Shown here in pieces: positions 9,901 to 18,759 of a DNA stretch of 64,000 nucleotides. Every line of letters begins with the position of its first letter. Position 1 is the first letter of the stretch. This DNA comes from Rhizobium sp. NZLR1 (GTDB lineage: Bacteria; Pseudomonadota; Alphaproteobacteria; Rhizobiales; Rhizobiaceae), in NCBI RefSeq assembly GCF_017357385.1, contig NZ_CP071632.1, forward strand, positions 4,513,534-4,577,533, in the 5' to 3' direction. The position numbers and the translations under genes are program-made. The notes under the pieces were generated by a model that was not told where the DNA came from, did no database searches, and saw nothing but the letters and a program-made list of their open reading frames with translations.

Positions 9901-10426
9901 GTTCCAGATAATCTTCCAGCGTCGACTGACCCGCCTGATGATCGATAAGGGTGCGATCGGGAACGAGCGCAAGCATCATCTCGTCCCCCCATTCCATCAG
10001 CTCCGCTTCCGTGAGAATGCAGCTTCCCTTGACCGCTTCTTCCTTCAGATTGCCGGCGCTGAGAAGACGGCAGAGATTTGCCCAGCCCCGCCGATTGCGT
10101 GGGTAGGCGAGGATATCAGGCGTGTCATCGGAAAAGACGAGGCGGGCGCCCGGCTGAACCCGGATCGGATGGAGAATCGTTTCTTTTTTCCCTTGCTTCT
10201 CCGCCTGGGCCATAATCGCATCGCGGTTCTTGTATCTCTCCTCGAGCTGCTCCGCCTGCGCATGCGCCCTGACTACGCCGGCAACCGAATTCCGGTCCGC
10301 AATCCCGAGACCGCCGAGCCGGAGATGAGCGGCCTGCACGACCATCTCTTCCGGACTGGCGGCGCCTTCGAGAAACGAAAAATTCGTTCTCACGCCGATC
10401 TCGAAAAATGCGGACCCGCTCTTCAT
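6968..10426 (-). CDS. dnaE2: Error-prone DNA polymerase DnaE2 (ImuC)
   Basis: This is an alternative C-family polymerase alpha subunit that carries out damage-induced translesion synthesis with ImuA and ImuB. The 1152 aa protein starts with a PHP domain ([19 protein letters not shown]). The polymerase core has the catalytic aspartates in [15 protein letters not shown] (about residue 412). The Fingers, HhH and C-terminal OB domain ([19 protein letters not shown]) follow, and the protein ends in the short C-terminus typical of DnaE2, without the DnaE1 clamp and tau-binding tail. Its ATG overlaps the imuB stop as ATGA, so the three genes form one operon read from 12.8 kb leftward. Control by LexA is supported by the SOS box at 12845-12859. 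Confidence 0.95.
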   Translation of the reverse strand: MKSGSAFFEIGVRTNFSFLEGAASPEEMVVQAAHLRLGGLGIADRNSVAGVVRAHAQAEQLEERYKNRDAIMAQAEKQGKKETILHPIRVQPGARLVFSDDTPDILAYPRNRRGWANLCRLLSAGNLKEEAVKGSCILTEAELMEWGDEMMLALVPDRTLIDHQAGQSTLEDYLERFRRRFRKAFFMALAPAYDGRDRQVFAVLAMLAAQNRVPLIATNQPLYHHPERRPLSDVVIAIREHIQIAQAGFLLAPNAERYLKDSREMVRIFRDYPGAIENSQAFFGKLSFSLKELEHNYPPENDPGETPQQTLERLTRAGAARRYPEGVPLKVATQIDYELKLIGDKNYASYFLTVHRIIQHARYDLKVLCQGRGSAANSVICYCLEITEVDPQKSTLLFDRFISMDRDEPPDIDVDFEHDRREEVIQFIYRTYKREHAGLTAGVTTYRTRSAGREVAKAFGLSEDVQSAISSLIWGWSEDNLSERDAKAAGLDIKDPVTRNVLKYASELLGFPRHLTQHVGGFVITRDRLDEVVPIMKTAMPDRYMIEWDKDDLDNVKILKVDVLALGMLTCLRKGFSLLELHYDVKKTLADLGNREHGDEGRPVYEMMGRADTLGVFQIESRAQMSMLPRLKPKVFYDLVIEVAIVRPGPIQGDMVHPYLKRREQRAKNIPIEYPSKELEAVLERTLGVPLFQEQAMQIAITAAGFAPGEADKLRRAMATFKRTGTIGNFEKRFLEGMVSKDYAPEFAQQCFNQIKGFGEYGFPESHAASFALLVYASSWLKAYYPDVFCAAMLNSQPMGFYAPAQLVRDAREHGVKILPVDINESDWDCGLEAAAFDPNAIDFRHHEMRGVIKARHAVRLGFRQIKGVSDKEMELLIRNRGKGYSSVRDLWLRSGLQKSVIERLADADAFQSLKLSRRDALWAVRALDVKSAAEELPLFEQARHLDLQIEPATKLPEMLPGEQVIEDYRYLSLSLKAHPVSFLREELRKVGVTRNVDLLKVANGHRVTIAGLVLVRQRPGSAKGVIFMTLEDETGVANAIVWNKIFDTYRSVVMGARLVKIRGRLQSQSGVIHTVVEHIEDMTPTLGILQREARRFGVCERADEVLRPGVDQRQKKLAQERAELEKRMAATDSNSGAAETAVVMPRGRNFH

Positions 10427-12033
10427 GCAAACACACCGTGCATGAACCAGCGGGGATCAAGTTCCCGGCCGTAGAAACCGCGACGATAGATCCAGAAGCG
10501 ATGTCCGGTCTCGTCCTCGATACGGAAATAGTCACGCGCCTCGGCGTCATCCCCGTCGATCCACCACTCCATGGCGATCCGTTCCGGCCCTTCGCTTCTT
10601 GCCACCTGATGCTGCATGCGCCGCCAGCGGAAAACCTGCGGCGGGCCATCGGGCACTTCGGCAAGCATGATTTCGACCGGCTCCGGCGTGGCAAAGAGCC
10701 GTAGCGGACGCTCTTGGCGGAAAGGAAGTTGGATGTCCTGCGCCGCTTTCCGCCTGGGAAGACTATCCATCACAGGAACCGTGATGACGGCGCGTTCCGG
10801 CACATGGCTCTCGCGGAGCTGGAAGCTTTGCAGGCAATCCGCGCCAAGCCGGGCCGAGACCCGATCGACGAAGGCCGAAAGCGAGATTTCTCCCTGGCGG
10901 TCGCCCTCGAAATCAGCCTGTGCCTCGTTGAAGGGATCATGCCGCAACACATTCAACCGCAGGATTTCGAAACCATAGCCGGCATCGAGATCGTCATAGA
11001 CCGCCTGCAATCGCTCGGAAAAAAGCCCGGCAATGAACTTTGGTTCGCGAAGCGGCTGCGAAGCGCCGACGGAGATACGAAAGACCCTGCCGTCGACCCG
11101 GAACAGCACCAGTTCGAACACCCGCCCGCCGGCGCCTCGCGCCTCCAGCGACGGCTGCAGCGACATGGCGACCTGCCTGGTGACGGCAAGGATCTGTTCT
11201 TCCGTCCCGATCGGCTCGATCAGGCGGCTTTCGGCCGAGAGACTGGCAACCGGACGCCGGGGCGAGACCGGCTCCTCTTCACGTCCGAGCGCCTGATCGA
11301 GACGCAGAAGCAGCCCCGGGCCGAACCGGCGGGTCAGCGGCGCCCGCGGTGCATCGATGACGTCGCCGACATATTTCAGACCGAGCTTCTTCAGGGCATC
11401 GACGGTTCGTCCTTCCAGCCGCAAGGCCGCGACCGGCAAGGGCAGCAGCACATGCTCCGTTTCCTCGTCCTCGATCACGCCGCCTTGCCCGAAGCGCGAC
11501 GCGGCCCAGGAAAGGCCTGGCGACGACGAGATCGCCCCGCGCGCATCGAACCCCATATGAAAAAGCCGCGACAGCACATCCTTGAGAAGCGTCTTTTCCC
11601 CGCCGAAGAGATGGGCGCAGCCGCTAATATCCAGAAACAGGCCGTCCTTGCCGTCGAACGCCACCAGCGGCGTATAGCGGTCGCACCAGTCGGCAATGGC
11701 CTCCAGCAACCGGCGGTCGGCCTCCGGATCCTCTTCCGCGACCTCGAGCAATGGGTACATGGCGCGCGCTTCGGCAACGCCCTGCTCCTTCTTCAGGCCC
11801 AGCCTCTCGGCCAACTCGTCCAGAGCCGTCAGTCGCATCGCATTGTTGAGCTTGCCGGAACAGACGATAGGCGGCGTCTCAGGACGCCCTTTCGAACGCC
11901 AGGAGAGCCCCCACCGCCTGCGGGCGATTCGGTCCGTTGGCAGATGCGGGAAGCTGAGCGCTAGAATCCGTTGACTGTTCGCTTGGAGGACGAACGAGGT
12001 TTGGTTCGGCGACAGGGAGAAATTCGCGTTCAT
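10423..12033 (-). CDS. imuB: ImuB, inactive Y-family polymerase-like mutasome subunit
   Basis: ImuB is a Y-family polymerase homologue without polymerase activity. It bridges ImuA and DnaE2 to the sliding clamp. The 536 aa protein has the conserved N-terminal [21 protein letters not shown] from about residue 23, the [16 protein letters not shown] segment, and a C-terminal [20 protein letters not shown] region. There, QLPF (about residue 434) resembles a beta-clamp motif. Because conserved sequence begins near residue 23, the start must lie upstream of about 11965, and ATG 12033 is the available one. The gene therefore overlaps the 3' end of imuA by up to 155 bases in a different frame. Its stop overlaps dnaE2 as ATGA. 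Confidence 0.92.
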   Translation of the reverse strand: MNANFSLSPNQTSFVLQANSQRILALSFPHLPTDRIARRRWGLSWRSKGRPETPPIVCSGKLNNAMRLTALDELAERLGLKKEQGVAEARAMYPLLEVAEEDPEADRRLLEAIADWCDRYTPLVAFDGKDGLFLDISGCAHLFGGEKTLLKDVLSRLFHMGFDARGAISSSPGLSWAASRFGQGGVIEDEETEHVLLPLPVAALRLEGRTVDALKKLGLKYVGDVIDAPRAPLTRRFGPGLLLRLDQALGREEEPVSPRRPVASLSAESRLIEPIGTEEQILAVTRQVAMSLQPSLEARGAGGRVFELVLFRVDGRVFRISVGASQPLREPKFIAGLFSERLQAVYDDLDAGYGFEILRLNVLRHDPFNEAQADFEGDRQGEISLSAFVDRVSARLGADCLQSFQLRESHVPERAVITVPVMDSLPRRKAAQDIQLPFRQERPLRLFATPEPVEIMLAEVPDGPPQVFRWRRMQHQVARSEGPERIAMEWWIDGDDAEARDYFRIEDETGHRFWIYRRGFYGRELDPRWFMHGVFA

Positions 12034-12823
12034 GGGGGTTCCACTCCAGAAAAAAGGAGAGCGGGGCCGGGTTACGGCTCTTCTCCAGCGTCAGACGGAA
12101 AATCGGATTGCCGATGCTGCCGGAAAGCTTCGATCCATCCGGCAATGGCCGCAGACCGGACGGGGCCGGCTCGACATGCAGACGGAAGGCCGCGCTGCTC
12201 GCCTCCTCCGCCCCGGCTTGACGGACAATAAAGAGCGGACGGCGGGCAGCACGCGCCCGAAGGCTGAGCCTGCGGCTTTCGGTCAGACCGAAATGGGCGG
12301 GATTGCCGCGCACTTCGAAGATGACGGCCGAAAAAGCAGCGCTTTCCACCGCCGTCTCCACCAGCCAGAGCGCCTCGTCCAGCTTGCGCGGCGCCGCATG
12401 GAGAAACCGCTCCGGGCTCAGCCCGAAATCCAGAAGCCCGGGGGCATAGGGACGGCCGGCCTCCAGCGTGCCGACAGCATCGCCGATCCAGAGGAACGGC
12501 GAAAGCCTGCCGGCATCCGCTTCCTGCTTCTGCAGCCGCGCTGCGACAGCCATTGCCAGCCCGCTGGCAGCACCTGCATCGCGAGACAAAATCGAGCGGA
12601 ATTCGGTGATTGCATCGAGCGGCAGACCGCCTTCCAGCGCCTCATCAAGACATTCCACCCCAAACGCCAGCGGCGGCAGAATGCATCTCCGGGGCGCCTT
12701 GCCGCCTTCCGCCAGGGTTTCCCGCTCGGCCGCCGCAAGCGCCGGCGCCGGCTTCCCCTCTAGTCTGGCGATGGTTTCGCGGAGCGCAAAAAGCCGCTCG
12801 CGCGCCAGGGCGTGCTGCGCCAT
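11879..12823 (-). CDS. imuA: ImuA, SOS-induced RecA-like mutasome protein
   Basis: ImuA is a RecA/SulA-related protein of the ImuA-ImuB-DnaE2 mutasome. The 314 aa product has the ImuA pattern: an N-terminal helix (ALARERLFALRETIARLEGK), GVECLDEALEGGLPLDAITEF, and a RecA-like core. ATG 12823 follows GGAGAAACGCC. The last 50 or so residues (from about [12 protein letters not shown]) are encoded by the stretch that also encodes the ImuB N-terminus; they are low in complexity and poorly conserved in kind. The gene is first in the operon, and its SOS box sits 22 bases upstream of the start. Confidence 0.92.
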   Translation of the reverse strand: MAQHALARERLFALRETIARLEGKPAPALAAAERETLAEGGKAPRRCILPPLAFGVECLDEALEGGLPLDAITEFRSILSRDAGAASGLAMAVAARLQKQEADAGRLSPFLWIGDAVGTLEAGRPYAPGLLDFGLSPERFLHAAPRKLDEALWLVETAVESAAFSAVIFEVRGNPAHFGLTESRRLSLRARAARRPLFIVRQAGAEEASSAAFRLHVEPAPSGLRPLPDGSKLSGSIGNPIFRLTLEKSRNPAPLSFFLEWNPHEREFLPVAEPNLVRPPSEQSTDSSAQLPASANGPNRPQAVGALLAFERAS

Positions 12824-12844
12824 GGCGTTTCTCCAATCCGTCTT

Positions 12845-12859
12845 GTTCCTGTTATGTTC
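12845..12859. promoter_or_regulatory. LexA (SOS) operator, GTTC-N7-GTTC
   Basis: The sequence GTTCCTGTTATGTTC is a perfect match to the alphaproteobacterial LexA box GTTC-N7-GTTC (GAAC-N7-GAAC on the imuA strand). It lies 22 bases upstream of the imuA start codon, where a repressor would block transcription. The divergent metallopeptidase gene starts 126 bases away on the other side and could also be affected, though I have no evidence for that. Confidence 0.9.
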
Positions 12860-12984
12860 TTATAGATTCCAGAGAGCTAATGAAGAGTCAACGGCCATTT
12901 TATATGAATTTATTCCTGCCTTTGATTCCGCACTCGAAAATCGGCGATAAAGGTTCTATATGGCCCGCAAAGGAAGGATTATTC

Positions 12985-13422
12985 ATGGCCCGCATAGACC
13001 AGAGCGATGATTGGCGGGACCGCCATGCGCCGACGATAAGCGCCTTCGAGTCGCTGGCCATGGAGGCCTACAGCCATCTGCCGGAAGAATTCCGCCAGCT
13101 GACCACCAACCTGACGATCGAGATCGAAGATTTCCCCGATGACGACGTGTTCGAGGACATGGCGCTGGAAACCCCTTTCGATCTGCTTGGTCTTTTCGAG
13201 GGCAGGGGCATTTCCGAACGTTTCACAGTGGAAACCGGCGAGATGCCCAACCGCATCCGCCTCTATCGGCGGCCTATTCTCGATTACTGGGCTGAGAATG
13301 ACGAGACGCTCGGCGACATCATCACCCACGTCCTGATCCACGAAATCGGCCACCATTTCGGGCTGAGCGACGATGATATGGAGCGGATCGAGGAAAGCGC
13401 CGAGGAAGCCGCCGATCGCTGA
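12985..13422 (+). CDS. Zincin-like metallopeptidase family protein (DUF1025)
   Basis: This is a small cytoplasmic protein of 145 aa. It has the extended zincin signature HEIGHHFGLSDDDM (from residue 119), matching HExxHxxGxxDxxM of the family once called DUF1025. The N-terminal half (LPEEFRQLTTNLTIEIEDFP, then LLGLFEGRG) is also typical. Members have a complete metal site, but I know of no established substrate, so protease activity is inferred. ATG 12985 is preceded by AAGGAAGG at a suitable distance; the open frame continues upstream to 12610, but only as antisense to imuA. It is transcribed divergently from the SOS operon. Confidence 0.88.
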   Translation: MARIDQSDDWRDRHAPTISAFESLAMEAYSHLPEEFRQLTTNLTIEIEDFPDDDVFEDMALETPFDLLGLFEGRGISERFTVETGEMPNRIRLYRRPILDYWAENDETLGDIITHVLIHEIGHHFGLSDDDMERIEESAEEAADR

Positions 13423-13445
13423 AGCCGGGTGTCCGGCAGAACGAG

Positions 13446-13652
13446 CTATTGCTCGGAGAGCTTCACCTCGGGATGGTAATCCTTGCCTTCGACAGTCTTG
13501 ACGACGGCCTGGCCGCACTGCATCGCGCCGGTCGCGGCATTGAAGGCATATGTCGGCGAGCCCTCCAGTGACCAGCCCTTGTTGAGGGCGGCGGTGACCT
13601 TGTGGCAGAAGGAAGCATCGTCGGGACCGGTCAGGAAGCGGTAGAGTTTCAT
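13446..13652 (-). CDS. DUF1737 domain-containing protein
   Basis: This 68 aa protein begins MKLYRFLTGPDDASFCHKV and contains LNKGWSLEGSPTYAFN and MQCGQAVVK, the recognisable pattern of DUF1737. The domain is a small alpha/beta module also found at the C-terminus of other proteins; its function is unknown. The start codon overlaps the stop of the upstream CoA ester lyase gene (TGATG), so translation is coupled. Whether the two proteins act together is not known. Confidence 0.85.
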   Translation of the reverse strand: MKLYRFLTGPDDASFCHKVTAALNKGWSLEGSPTYAFNAATGAMQCGQAVVKTVEGKDYHPEVKLSEQ

Positions 13653-14557
13653 CAGGCGGGCTTTCTTGCAGAAATCAGGCGAGCTTTATGAACCAGAGCT
13701 TCGGCTTGGACAAGATGCAGCCGCTCGATCATCCGCCCACCTGAATTGATGACGTTCAAACCATCGGAAGCGGGGTCGGCAAAGGCTGATATGATCGCCT
13801 CTGCTTCCGCAATGGCCGCCGGATCCGGGCCGAAATGGCGGTTGGCAGGCTCGATCTGGGTGGGGTGGATCAGCATCTTGCCGGCAAAACCCATGGCCCG
13901 GCCCTGCAGGCATTCGGCATCGAAACCCTGTTCGTCCCTGAAATCGTTGAAGACGCTGTCGATTGCATCGAGCCCGTAAGCGCTGACCGCCAGGACGACC
14001 TGCATCAGCCATGGCACGAGATAGGTCCGCCCCGGCTGCGCCAGCACGCCCGTTTCCTTGCGCAGGTCGTTGAGCCCGACGACGAGGCAATCGAGCCGCG
14101 AGCCCGGCGTGCGCCCGGCTTCCGCGATCGCCGCGGCATTCAGGATGCCGCGCGGCGTCTCGATCATCGCCCAGATGCGCAGATCTTCCGGCGCATCCGC
14201 TTCGAAGAGAAGGTCGCTGGCCGCCATGACATCCTGCGGTTCGTCGACCTTCGCCAGCAGCACGGCATCAGGCCCAAGGGCCGTCACCAGCTCCATGTCG
14301 GCCGGGCCGAAATCCGATGCCAGGCTGTTGATGCGGATGATCCGCTCCTTGTTTTCGAGTGGCCGATCCGAAAAGAAGCGCCTCAGGTTTTCCCGCGCTT
14401 GCGCCTTCTTTTCCGGCGCCACGGAATCTTCGAGATCGAAGATCACCGCATCGCAATCGACCGCATGGGTCTTTTCGAGCGCACGCAGATTGATGGCGGG
14501 CACACTCAGCACCGAACGGCGCAGGCGGACGGAGCGGGTCGCTGGGTTTCGGCTCAT
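13652..14557 (-). CDS. HpcH/HpaI aldolase / citrate lyase-like CoA ester lyase
   Basis: The 301 aa protein belongs to the CitE/malyl-CoA lyase-like family, which cleaves or forms C-C bonds in (3S)-malyl-CoA-type esters with Mg2+. Family features are RRSVLSVPAINLRALEKT at the N-terminus, DAVIFDLEDSVAP (metal-binding region), IWAMIETPRGILNA and the C-terminal GKMLIHPTQIEPAN. The precise substrate cannot be read from the sequence; malyl-CoA, beta-methylmalyl-CoA and citramalyl-CoA are all possible. I chose ATG 14557, where the family homology begins; the frame is open to 14668. It is the first gene of a two-gene unit with the DUF1737 protein. Confidence 0.85.
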   Translation of the reverse strand: MSRNPATRSVRLRRSVLSVPAINLRALEKTHAVDCDAVIFDLEDSVAPEKKAQARENLRRFFSDRPLENKERIIRINSLASDFGPADMELVTALGPDAVLLAKVDEPQDVMAASDLLFEADAPEDLRIWAMIETPRGILNAAAIAEAGRTPGSRLDCLVVGLNDLRKETGVLAQPGRTYLVPWLMQVVLAVSAYGLDAIDSVFNDFRDEQGFDAECLQGRAMGFAGKMLIHPTQIEPANRHFGPDPAAIAEAEAIISAFADPASDGLNVINSGGRMIERLHLVQAEALVHKARLISARKPA

Positions 14558-14697
14558 GGCTGAATTAGTGCCAAGCTTTGAAGGCCGAAGCAAGCAGCCC
14601 ACCCCGGAACGACCCGCAGAACAACAAAAAGCCACGCTTGCCTTGCAGAGAGGAAAAAGAAGGACCACATTCCTTTCCGAAGAAAGGTCTCAAACCC

Positions 14698-14931
14698 ATG
14701 CAGAACATTCGCTCCATCTTCTTCATGCTTGCCGGCGCCACCGTTTTCGTGGCCATGCTGCTTTTCACCTTCTCGGTGACGCTTGCCGTCGGCGGCATCC
14801 TGACCGTGCTTATGGTCGGACGCGCGCTTTCGATGAAGATGAAGCCCGCCCCGGTCCGCGCCAAGGCAAACAACGGTAAGCCGGAGATGCGCATCTGGAA
14901 CGACGGTCGCGGCACGATCATCGATCTCTGA
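14698..14931 (+). CDS. Small membrane protein, unknown
   Basis: This 77 aa protein has a hydrophobic region at about residues 6-42 (IFFMLAGATVFVAMLLFTFS then VTLAVGGILTVLMVGRAL), enough for one long or two short membrane spans. A basic cytoplasmic-looking tail follows, with PEMRIWNDGRGTIIDL at the C-terminus. I recognise no domain of known function; the tail looks conserved in style. GAAAGG lies about 15 bases before ATG 14698. The frame is open from 14578, but the upstream part looks non-coding. The gene stands alone between divergent and parallel neighbours. Confidence 0.65.
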   Translation: MQNIRSIFFMLAGATVFVAMLLFTFSVTLAVGGILTVLMVGRALSMKMKPAPVRAKANNGKPEMRIWNDGRGTIIDL

Positions 14932-15040
14932 TCAGCTCTCGCTAAAAAAGCCGACCGACATTGTCGCATCATGCTTCCATCATACGTCTTTGAAGCAGCC
15001 GGGCATTCTGCCGGCGCTTCACAACGAATGGAGGACGAGC

Positions 15041-15463
15041 ATGGATGCGACGACGGAAAACAATCCGGTCAAGATGCCGCCGGTCAAGAATGGCCTACTT
15101 CCCTATCTGACGGTCGGTGGCGCGGTCAAAGCCGCGGAATTCTACAAAAAAGCCTTCGGCGCCGAAGAAGCCTATATCGTGCCGGTCGACGAGAGCGGCC
15201 GGACGATGCATGTGCATCTCTACATCAACGGCAGTTCCCTCATGCTGTCGGATGCCTATCCCGAATACGGCCATCCCTTCAAAGGCCATGAAGGCTTCGC
15301 CATCCAGCTGGTTATCGACGATATCGATTTCTGGTGGGAGCGCGCTGTCGCCGCCGGTGCCGAGGTCGTCATGCCGGTCGAACTGATGTTCTGGGGCGAC
15401 CGCTACGGCCAGCTTCGCGACCCGTTCGGCGTCCTCTGGGGCCTGAACGCACCGACCAAGTAA
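15041..15463 (+). CDS. VOC family protein (glyoxalase / PhnB-like)
   Basis: This 140 aa single-domain protein of the vicinal oxygen chelate superfamily resembles PhnB/YaeR-type members. Segments fitting the two betaalphabetabetabeta halves are LLPYLTVGGAVKAAEFYKKAFGAEE, and MHVHLYINGSSLMLSD with FAIQLVIDDIDFWWERAVAAGAEVV. The C-terminal DRYGQLRDPFGVLWGLN is the familiar VOC ending. Such proteins may be dioxygenases, isomerases or resistance proteins, and the substrate is not predictable here. ATG 15041 follows GGAGGACGAGC. The neighbours give no functional hint. Confidence 0.8.
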   Translation: MDATTENNPVKMPPVKNGLLPYLTVGGAVKAAEFYKKAFGAEEAYIVPVDESGRTMHVHLYINGSSLMLSDAYPEYGHPFKGHEGFAIQLVIDDIDFWWERAVAAGAEVVMPVELMFWGDRYGQLRDPFGVLWGLNAPTK

Positions 15464-15513
15464 CGGCACGTACGCAGAGGGCAGGCCGCGCGAAACGTCG
15501 CGTGGCCGCCATT

Positions 15514-15622
15514 TAAAGCATGTCGCGCAAAAGTGTGCAGCGGTTTTTGCGATGACGACATGCGGGAAGCAAAGACCTAAAGCGTGACAAGCCATCTGAA
15601 AGATCGTGACACGCTTTAGAAA
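15514..15622. repeat. Rhizobial mosaic palindromic intergenic repeat
   Basis: The stretch between the VOC gene and leuD holds the AAAGCATGTCGCGCAAAAGT start of a mosaic element. An inverted counterpart (GACGACATGC) follows at 15556-15565, then CAAAGACCTAAAGCGTGACA and a closing inverted CGTGACACGCTTTAGA. Related pieces occur at 27700-27795 and 60940-61008 in this window. It resembles the RIME-type palindromic repeats of Rhizobiaceae; the family name is inference. Confidence 0.7.
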
Positions 15623-15699
15623 GATTCTCCTTCATTTCGGCGGAAAACTGGACTAGATGCAAAATCAGGAAGTAGATTTGCTGAAATGGAGCATGGGTC

Positions 15700-16308
15700 A
15701 TGGATAAATTCGTGAAGCTCACGGGCGTTGCAGCGCCCCTGCCGGTCGTCAACGTCGACACCGACATGATCATTCCGAAGGATTATCTGAAGACGATCAA
15801 GCGCACCGGCCTCGGCACCGGTCTTTTCGCCGAAGCTCGCTACAACGAGGACGGCTCCGAAAACCCCGATTTCGTGCTGAACAAGCCGGCCTACCGTGAT
15901 GCCAAGATCCTGGTTGCCGGCGACAATTTCGGCTGCGGCTCCTCGCGCGAGCACGCGCCCTGGGCTCTCCTCGATTTCGGCATCCGCTGCGTCATCTCGA
16001 CCAGCTTCGCCGACATTTTCTACAACAATTGCTTCAAGAACGGCATCCTGCCGATCATGGTCAGCCAGGAAAATCTCGACAAGCTGATGGACGACGCCTC
16101 GCGCGGCTCCAATGCCATCCTGTCCATCGACCTTGAGAACCTGGAGATCACCGGCCCCGATGGTGGCTTGATCAAGTTCGATCTCGACGAATTCAAGCGC
16201 CACTGCCTGCTGAACGGCCTCGACGATATCGGCCTGACCCTGGAAAAGGGCAGGGCGATCGACAGCTTCGAAAAGAAGAACGCCGCTTCGCACCCTTGGG
16301 CGGCCTAA
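15700..16308 (+). CDS. leuD: 3-isopropylmalate dehydratase small subunit
   Basis: LeuD is the swivel-domain subunit which, with LeuC, interconverts 2- and 3-isopropylmalate in leucine biosynthesis. The 202 aa protein has the family landmarks [38 protein letters not shown] and [18 protein letters not shown]. It has the bacterial type-1 length. ATG 15700 follows ATGGAGCATGGGTC. leuC is not in this window, and leuB lies 1.2 kb downstream on the same strand beyond a convergent gene, so the leucine genes are scattered rather than in one operon. A strong terminator follows. Confidence 0.96.
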   Translation: MDKFVKLTGVAAPLPVVNVDTDMIIPKDYLKTIKRTGLGTGLFAEARYNEDGSENPDFVLNKPAYRDAKILVAGDNFGCGSSREHAPWALLDFGIRCVISTSFADIFYNNCFKNGILPIMVSQENLDKLMDDASRGSNAILSIDLENLEITGPDGGLIKFDLDEFKRHCLLNGLDDIGLTLEKGRAIDSFEKKNAASHPWAA

Positions 16309-16332
16309 GTGCTCTCCAATAAATTATCGATC

Positions 16333-16360
16333 AAGCCGGGCTTCGCCCGGCTTTTTCTTT
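16333..16360 (+). terminator. Rho-independent terminator of leuD
   Basis: A perfect stem AAGCCGGGC, loop TTC, GCCCGGCTT is followed by TTTCTTT, 25 bases after the leuD stop. Confidence 0.85.
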
Positions 16361-16369
16361 GATCTCAGA

Positions 16370-17311
16370 TCAGAGAAACTTCTCTTTCCAGCCCTTAAGC
16401 TTTTCGAGCGACACGCCGATGCCGCCGCAGACTTCGATGAGCGGATTGTTAAAGCGCGCGAGCAGCCCGGCATGCACATCGGCAACGGCCAGTGCCGCAC
16501 CGCAGGCCGGCTCGACCAGAATGCGCTGCGCATCGGCAAATTTCAGGCAGGCGGCAACGGCATCGGCGTCGCTGACGACAATGCTTTCGATCGGATGCTG
16601 CTTCGGCAGGTCAAAGACATGCTGCGCCACCTGCCGCGCGCCGAGCGAAGTGGCAATCGAGGTTATGGCGGCAAGAGTGATACGCTCATTCGCTTCGAGG
16701 CTGGCATTCAGCGAGGCCGCCCCTTCGGTTTCGACGGCGATCACCGGCACATCGGAAAGCCCGTTGCGCTTCAACCCCTCGACAATGCCGGCAAGCAGCC
16801 CACCACCGCCGACGCTGGTAACGACACAATCGAATTTCGCACCCTTCGCCACCACCTCGTCGATCAGCGTCGCATGGCCATCCCACAGAAGCGGATGGTC
16901 GAAGGGGTGAACATAGGTCGCCTTGCGGCTGCGGGCGAGTTCGACCGCATGGGCATTGGCCTCGTCGAAAACCGAACCATGAACGAGCACTTTCGCGCCC
17001 GTTGCGGCAATCGTCTGTTGCACATCGGCGGCCGTCGTCTCCGGCACGACGATGGTGACCGGCACACCGAGCGCCCGGCCGGCATAGGCGGCGGCAATGC
17101 CGGCATTACCGCCGGACGCACAGAAGATCTCGCGTGCACCATTTTCCACCTCGTACTGGCAAAGCCGGCCGACGCCGCGCAGCTTGAAGCTGCCGGAAGG
17201 CTGCAGCGCATCGAGCTTCAGCCAGAGCGGTTTGCCGCTGGCACTGTAGCCAGGTGCTGTCTGAACCAAGGGCGTATCGAGATGGAGGGGTGCTGAAGGC
17301 ATGGGGAACAT
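16370..17311 (-). CDS. PLP-dependent threonine/serine dehydratase-like protein
   Basis: The 313 aa protein belongs to fold-type II PLP enzymes and resembles L-serine/threonine dehydratases without a regulatory ACT domain. Key features are the Schiff-base lysine in LQPSGSFKLRG (about residue 38), the substrate loop CASGGNAGIAAAYAGRALG, and the phosphate-binding glycine loop TSVGGGGLLAGI. The C-terminal CGGIGVSLEKLKGW places a small residue near the PLP N1 pocket. A deaminase making 2-oxobutyrate or pyruvate is likely, but diaminopropionate-type or racemase activity is not excluded. Two in-frame ATGs (17311 and 17302) are possible and neither has a clear ribosome site. It lies alone, convergent with leuD. 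Confidence 0.82.
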   Translation of the reverse strand: MFPMPSAPLHLDTPLVQTAPGYSASGKPLWLKLDALQPSGSFKLRGVGRLCQYEVENGAREIFCASGGNAGIAAAYAGRALGVPVTIVVPETTAADVQQTIAATGAKVLVHGSVFDEANAHAVELARSRKATYVHPFDHPLLWDGHATLIDEVVAKGAKFDCVVTSVGGGGLLAGIVEGLKRNGLSDVPVIAVETEGAASLNASLEANERITLAAITSIATSLGARQVAQHVFDLPKQHPIESIVVSDADAVAACLKFADAQRILVEPACGAALAVADVHAGLLARFNNPLIEVCGGIGVSLEKLKGWKEKFL

Positions 17312-17471
17312 CCGGGGACATAAAGGTGGCTGACCGGTTCTAATCCTTTTGCGGGCACAGGAGCAACCGTCGCAGCTCAAAGCGAAGCGTACCGATTCAT
17401 CCCTTCTCTCGCTTGAAATGCCCATTTCCGGGGTCTAAGAAACCGCAACTTGTTTTTCCCAGGAGGGTTTC

Positions 17472-18584
17472 ATGACTGTGCGCAATCTTTTCCTGCTGCC
17501 GGGTGACGGCATCGGTCCCGAGGCCATGGGCGAGGTCCGCAAGATCATCGCCTATATGAACGAGGCGATGGATGGCGGTTTCGTCACCGACGAAGGCCTT
17601 GTCGGCGGCTCTGCCTATGATGCCCACGGCGCGGCGATCTCGGAAGCCGACATGCAGAAAGCGCTTGCCGCGGATGCCGTTCTCTTCGGTGCCGTCGGCG
17701 GCCCGAAATGGGATAGCGTGCCTTACGAAGTGCGCCCGGAAGCCGGCCTGTTGCGGCTGCGCAAGGATCTGCAGCTGTTTGCGAACCTGCGCCCCGCCAT
17801 CTGCTATCCGGCTCTTGCCTCGGCCTCGTCGCTGAAGCCGGAACTGGTCGAAGGCCTCGATATTCTGATCATCCGCGAGCTGACGGGCGGCGTCTATTTC
17901 GGCGAGCCGAAGGAGATCATCGATCTCGGCAACGGCCAGAAGCGCGGCATCGACACGCAGGTCTACGACACTTACGAGATCGAGCGCATCTCCGGCGTCG
18001 CCTTCGAAATGGCCCGCACGCGGCAGAACCGCGTCTGCTCGATGGAAAAGCGCAACGTCATGAAGTCTGGCGTGCTCTGGAACCAGGTGGTGACCGAGAC
18101 GCACAAGGCGAAATATTCCGACGTCCAGCTCGAACACATGCTGGCCGATGCCGGCGGCATGCAGCTGGTGCGCCAGCCCAAACAGTTCGACGTCATCGTC
18201 ACCGACAATCTCTTCGGCGACATGCTCTCCGACGTCGCCGCCATGCTGACCGGCTCGCTCGGGATGCTGCCGTCGGCCTCGCTCGGTGCGCCTGATGGCA
18301 AGACCGGCAAGCGCAAGGCGCTCTACGAGCCGGTGCACGGCTCGGCCCCCGACATTGCCGGCAAGGGCATCGCCAATCCGATCGCGATGATCGCCTCCTT
18401 CGCCATGTGCCTGCGTTACTCTTTCAACCTGGTGAAGGAAGCCGACGACCTGGAAAAGGCGATCGCCAACGTGCTCGACAAGGGCATCCGCACCGGCGAC
18501 ATCATGGCCGATGGCGCAAGGCAGGTCGGCACCGTCGAGATGGGCGATGCGATTCTCGGCGAGTTCAAGACGCTTTCCGCCTGA
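17472..18584 (+). CDS. leuB: 3-isopropylmalate dehydrogenase
   Basis: LeuB oxidatively decarboxylates 3-isopropylmalate with NAD+, the third leucine-specific step. The 370 aa protein shows [15 protein letters not shown], the substrate-binding arginines in [27 protein letters not shown], the [12 protein letters not shown] metal site and [20 protein letters not shown]. Length and motifs are complete. ATG 17472 follows CCCAGGAGGGTTTC. A parS-like site begins at the base after its stop codon, and a strong terminator follows at 18606. Confidence 0.97.
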   Translation: MTVRNLFLLPGDGIGPEAMGEVRKIIAYMNEAMDGGFVTDEGLVGGSAYDAHGAAISEADMQKALAADAVLFGAVGGPKWDSVPYEVRPEAGLLRLRKDLQLFANLRPAICYPALASASSLKPELVEGLDILIIRELTGGVYFGEPKEIIDLGNGQKRGIDTQVYDTYEIERISGVAFEMARTRQNRVCSMEKRNVMKSGVLWNQVVTETHKAKYSDVQLEHMLADAGGMQLVRQPKQFDVIVTDNLFGDMLSDVAAMLTGSLGMLPSASLGAPDGKTGKRKALYEPVHGSAPDIAGKGIANPIAMIASFAMCLRYSFNLVKEADDLEKAIANVLDKGIRTGDIMADGARQVGTVEMGDAILGEFKTLSA

Positions 18585-18600
18585 TATTTCACGTGAAACA
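18585..18600. promoter_or_regulatory. parS: parS-like centromere site after leuB
   Basis: TATTTCACGTGAAACA differs from the consensus parS TGTTTCACGTGAAACA at one position. It begins directly after the leuB stop codon, outside coding sequence, between leuB and its terminator. It is about 39 kb from the perfect site in rsmG. ParB usually tolerates a single change in the outer half of the site, so binding is plausible. Confidence 0.7.
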
Positions 18601-18605
18601 GTTCC

Positions 18606-18639
18606 AGCCCTTCGCATCCCGGATGCGAAGGGCTTTTTA
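18606..18639 (+). terminator. Rho-independent terminator of leuB
   Basis: A long inverted repeat (AGCCCTTCGCAT, loop CCCGG region, ATGCGAAGGGCT) is followed by TTTTT, 22 bases after the leuB stop and just beyond the parS-like site. Confidence 0.88.
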
Positions 18640-18759
18640 ATCCACGGCCGAGGAGTCGCAAGCCGCTCGGTCGAATTCTCCGAAACGGACTATTCTCGGC
18701 CACAATCTCGTGTATTTTTGCGCCGGATTTCAGCGAGCGCTAACCCCAAATCGGAAGCG

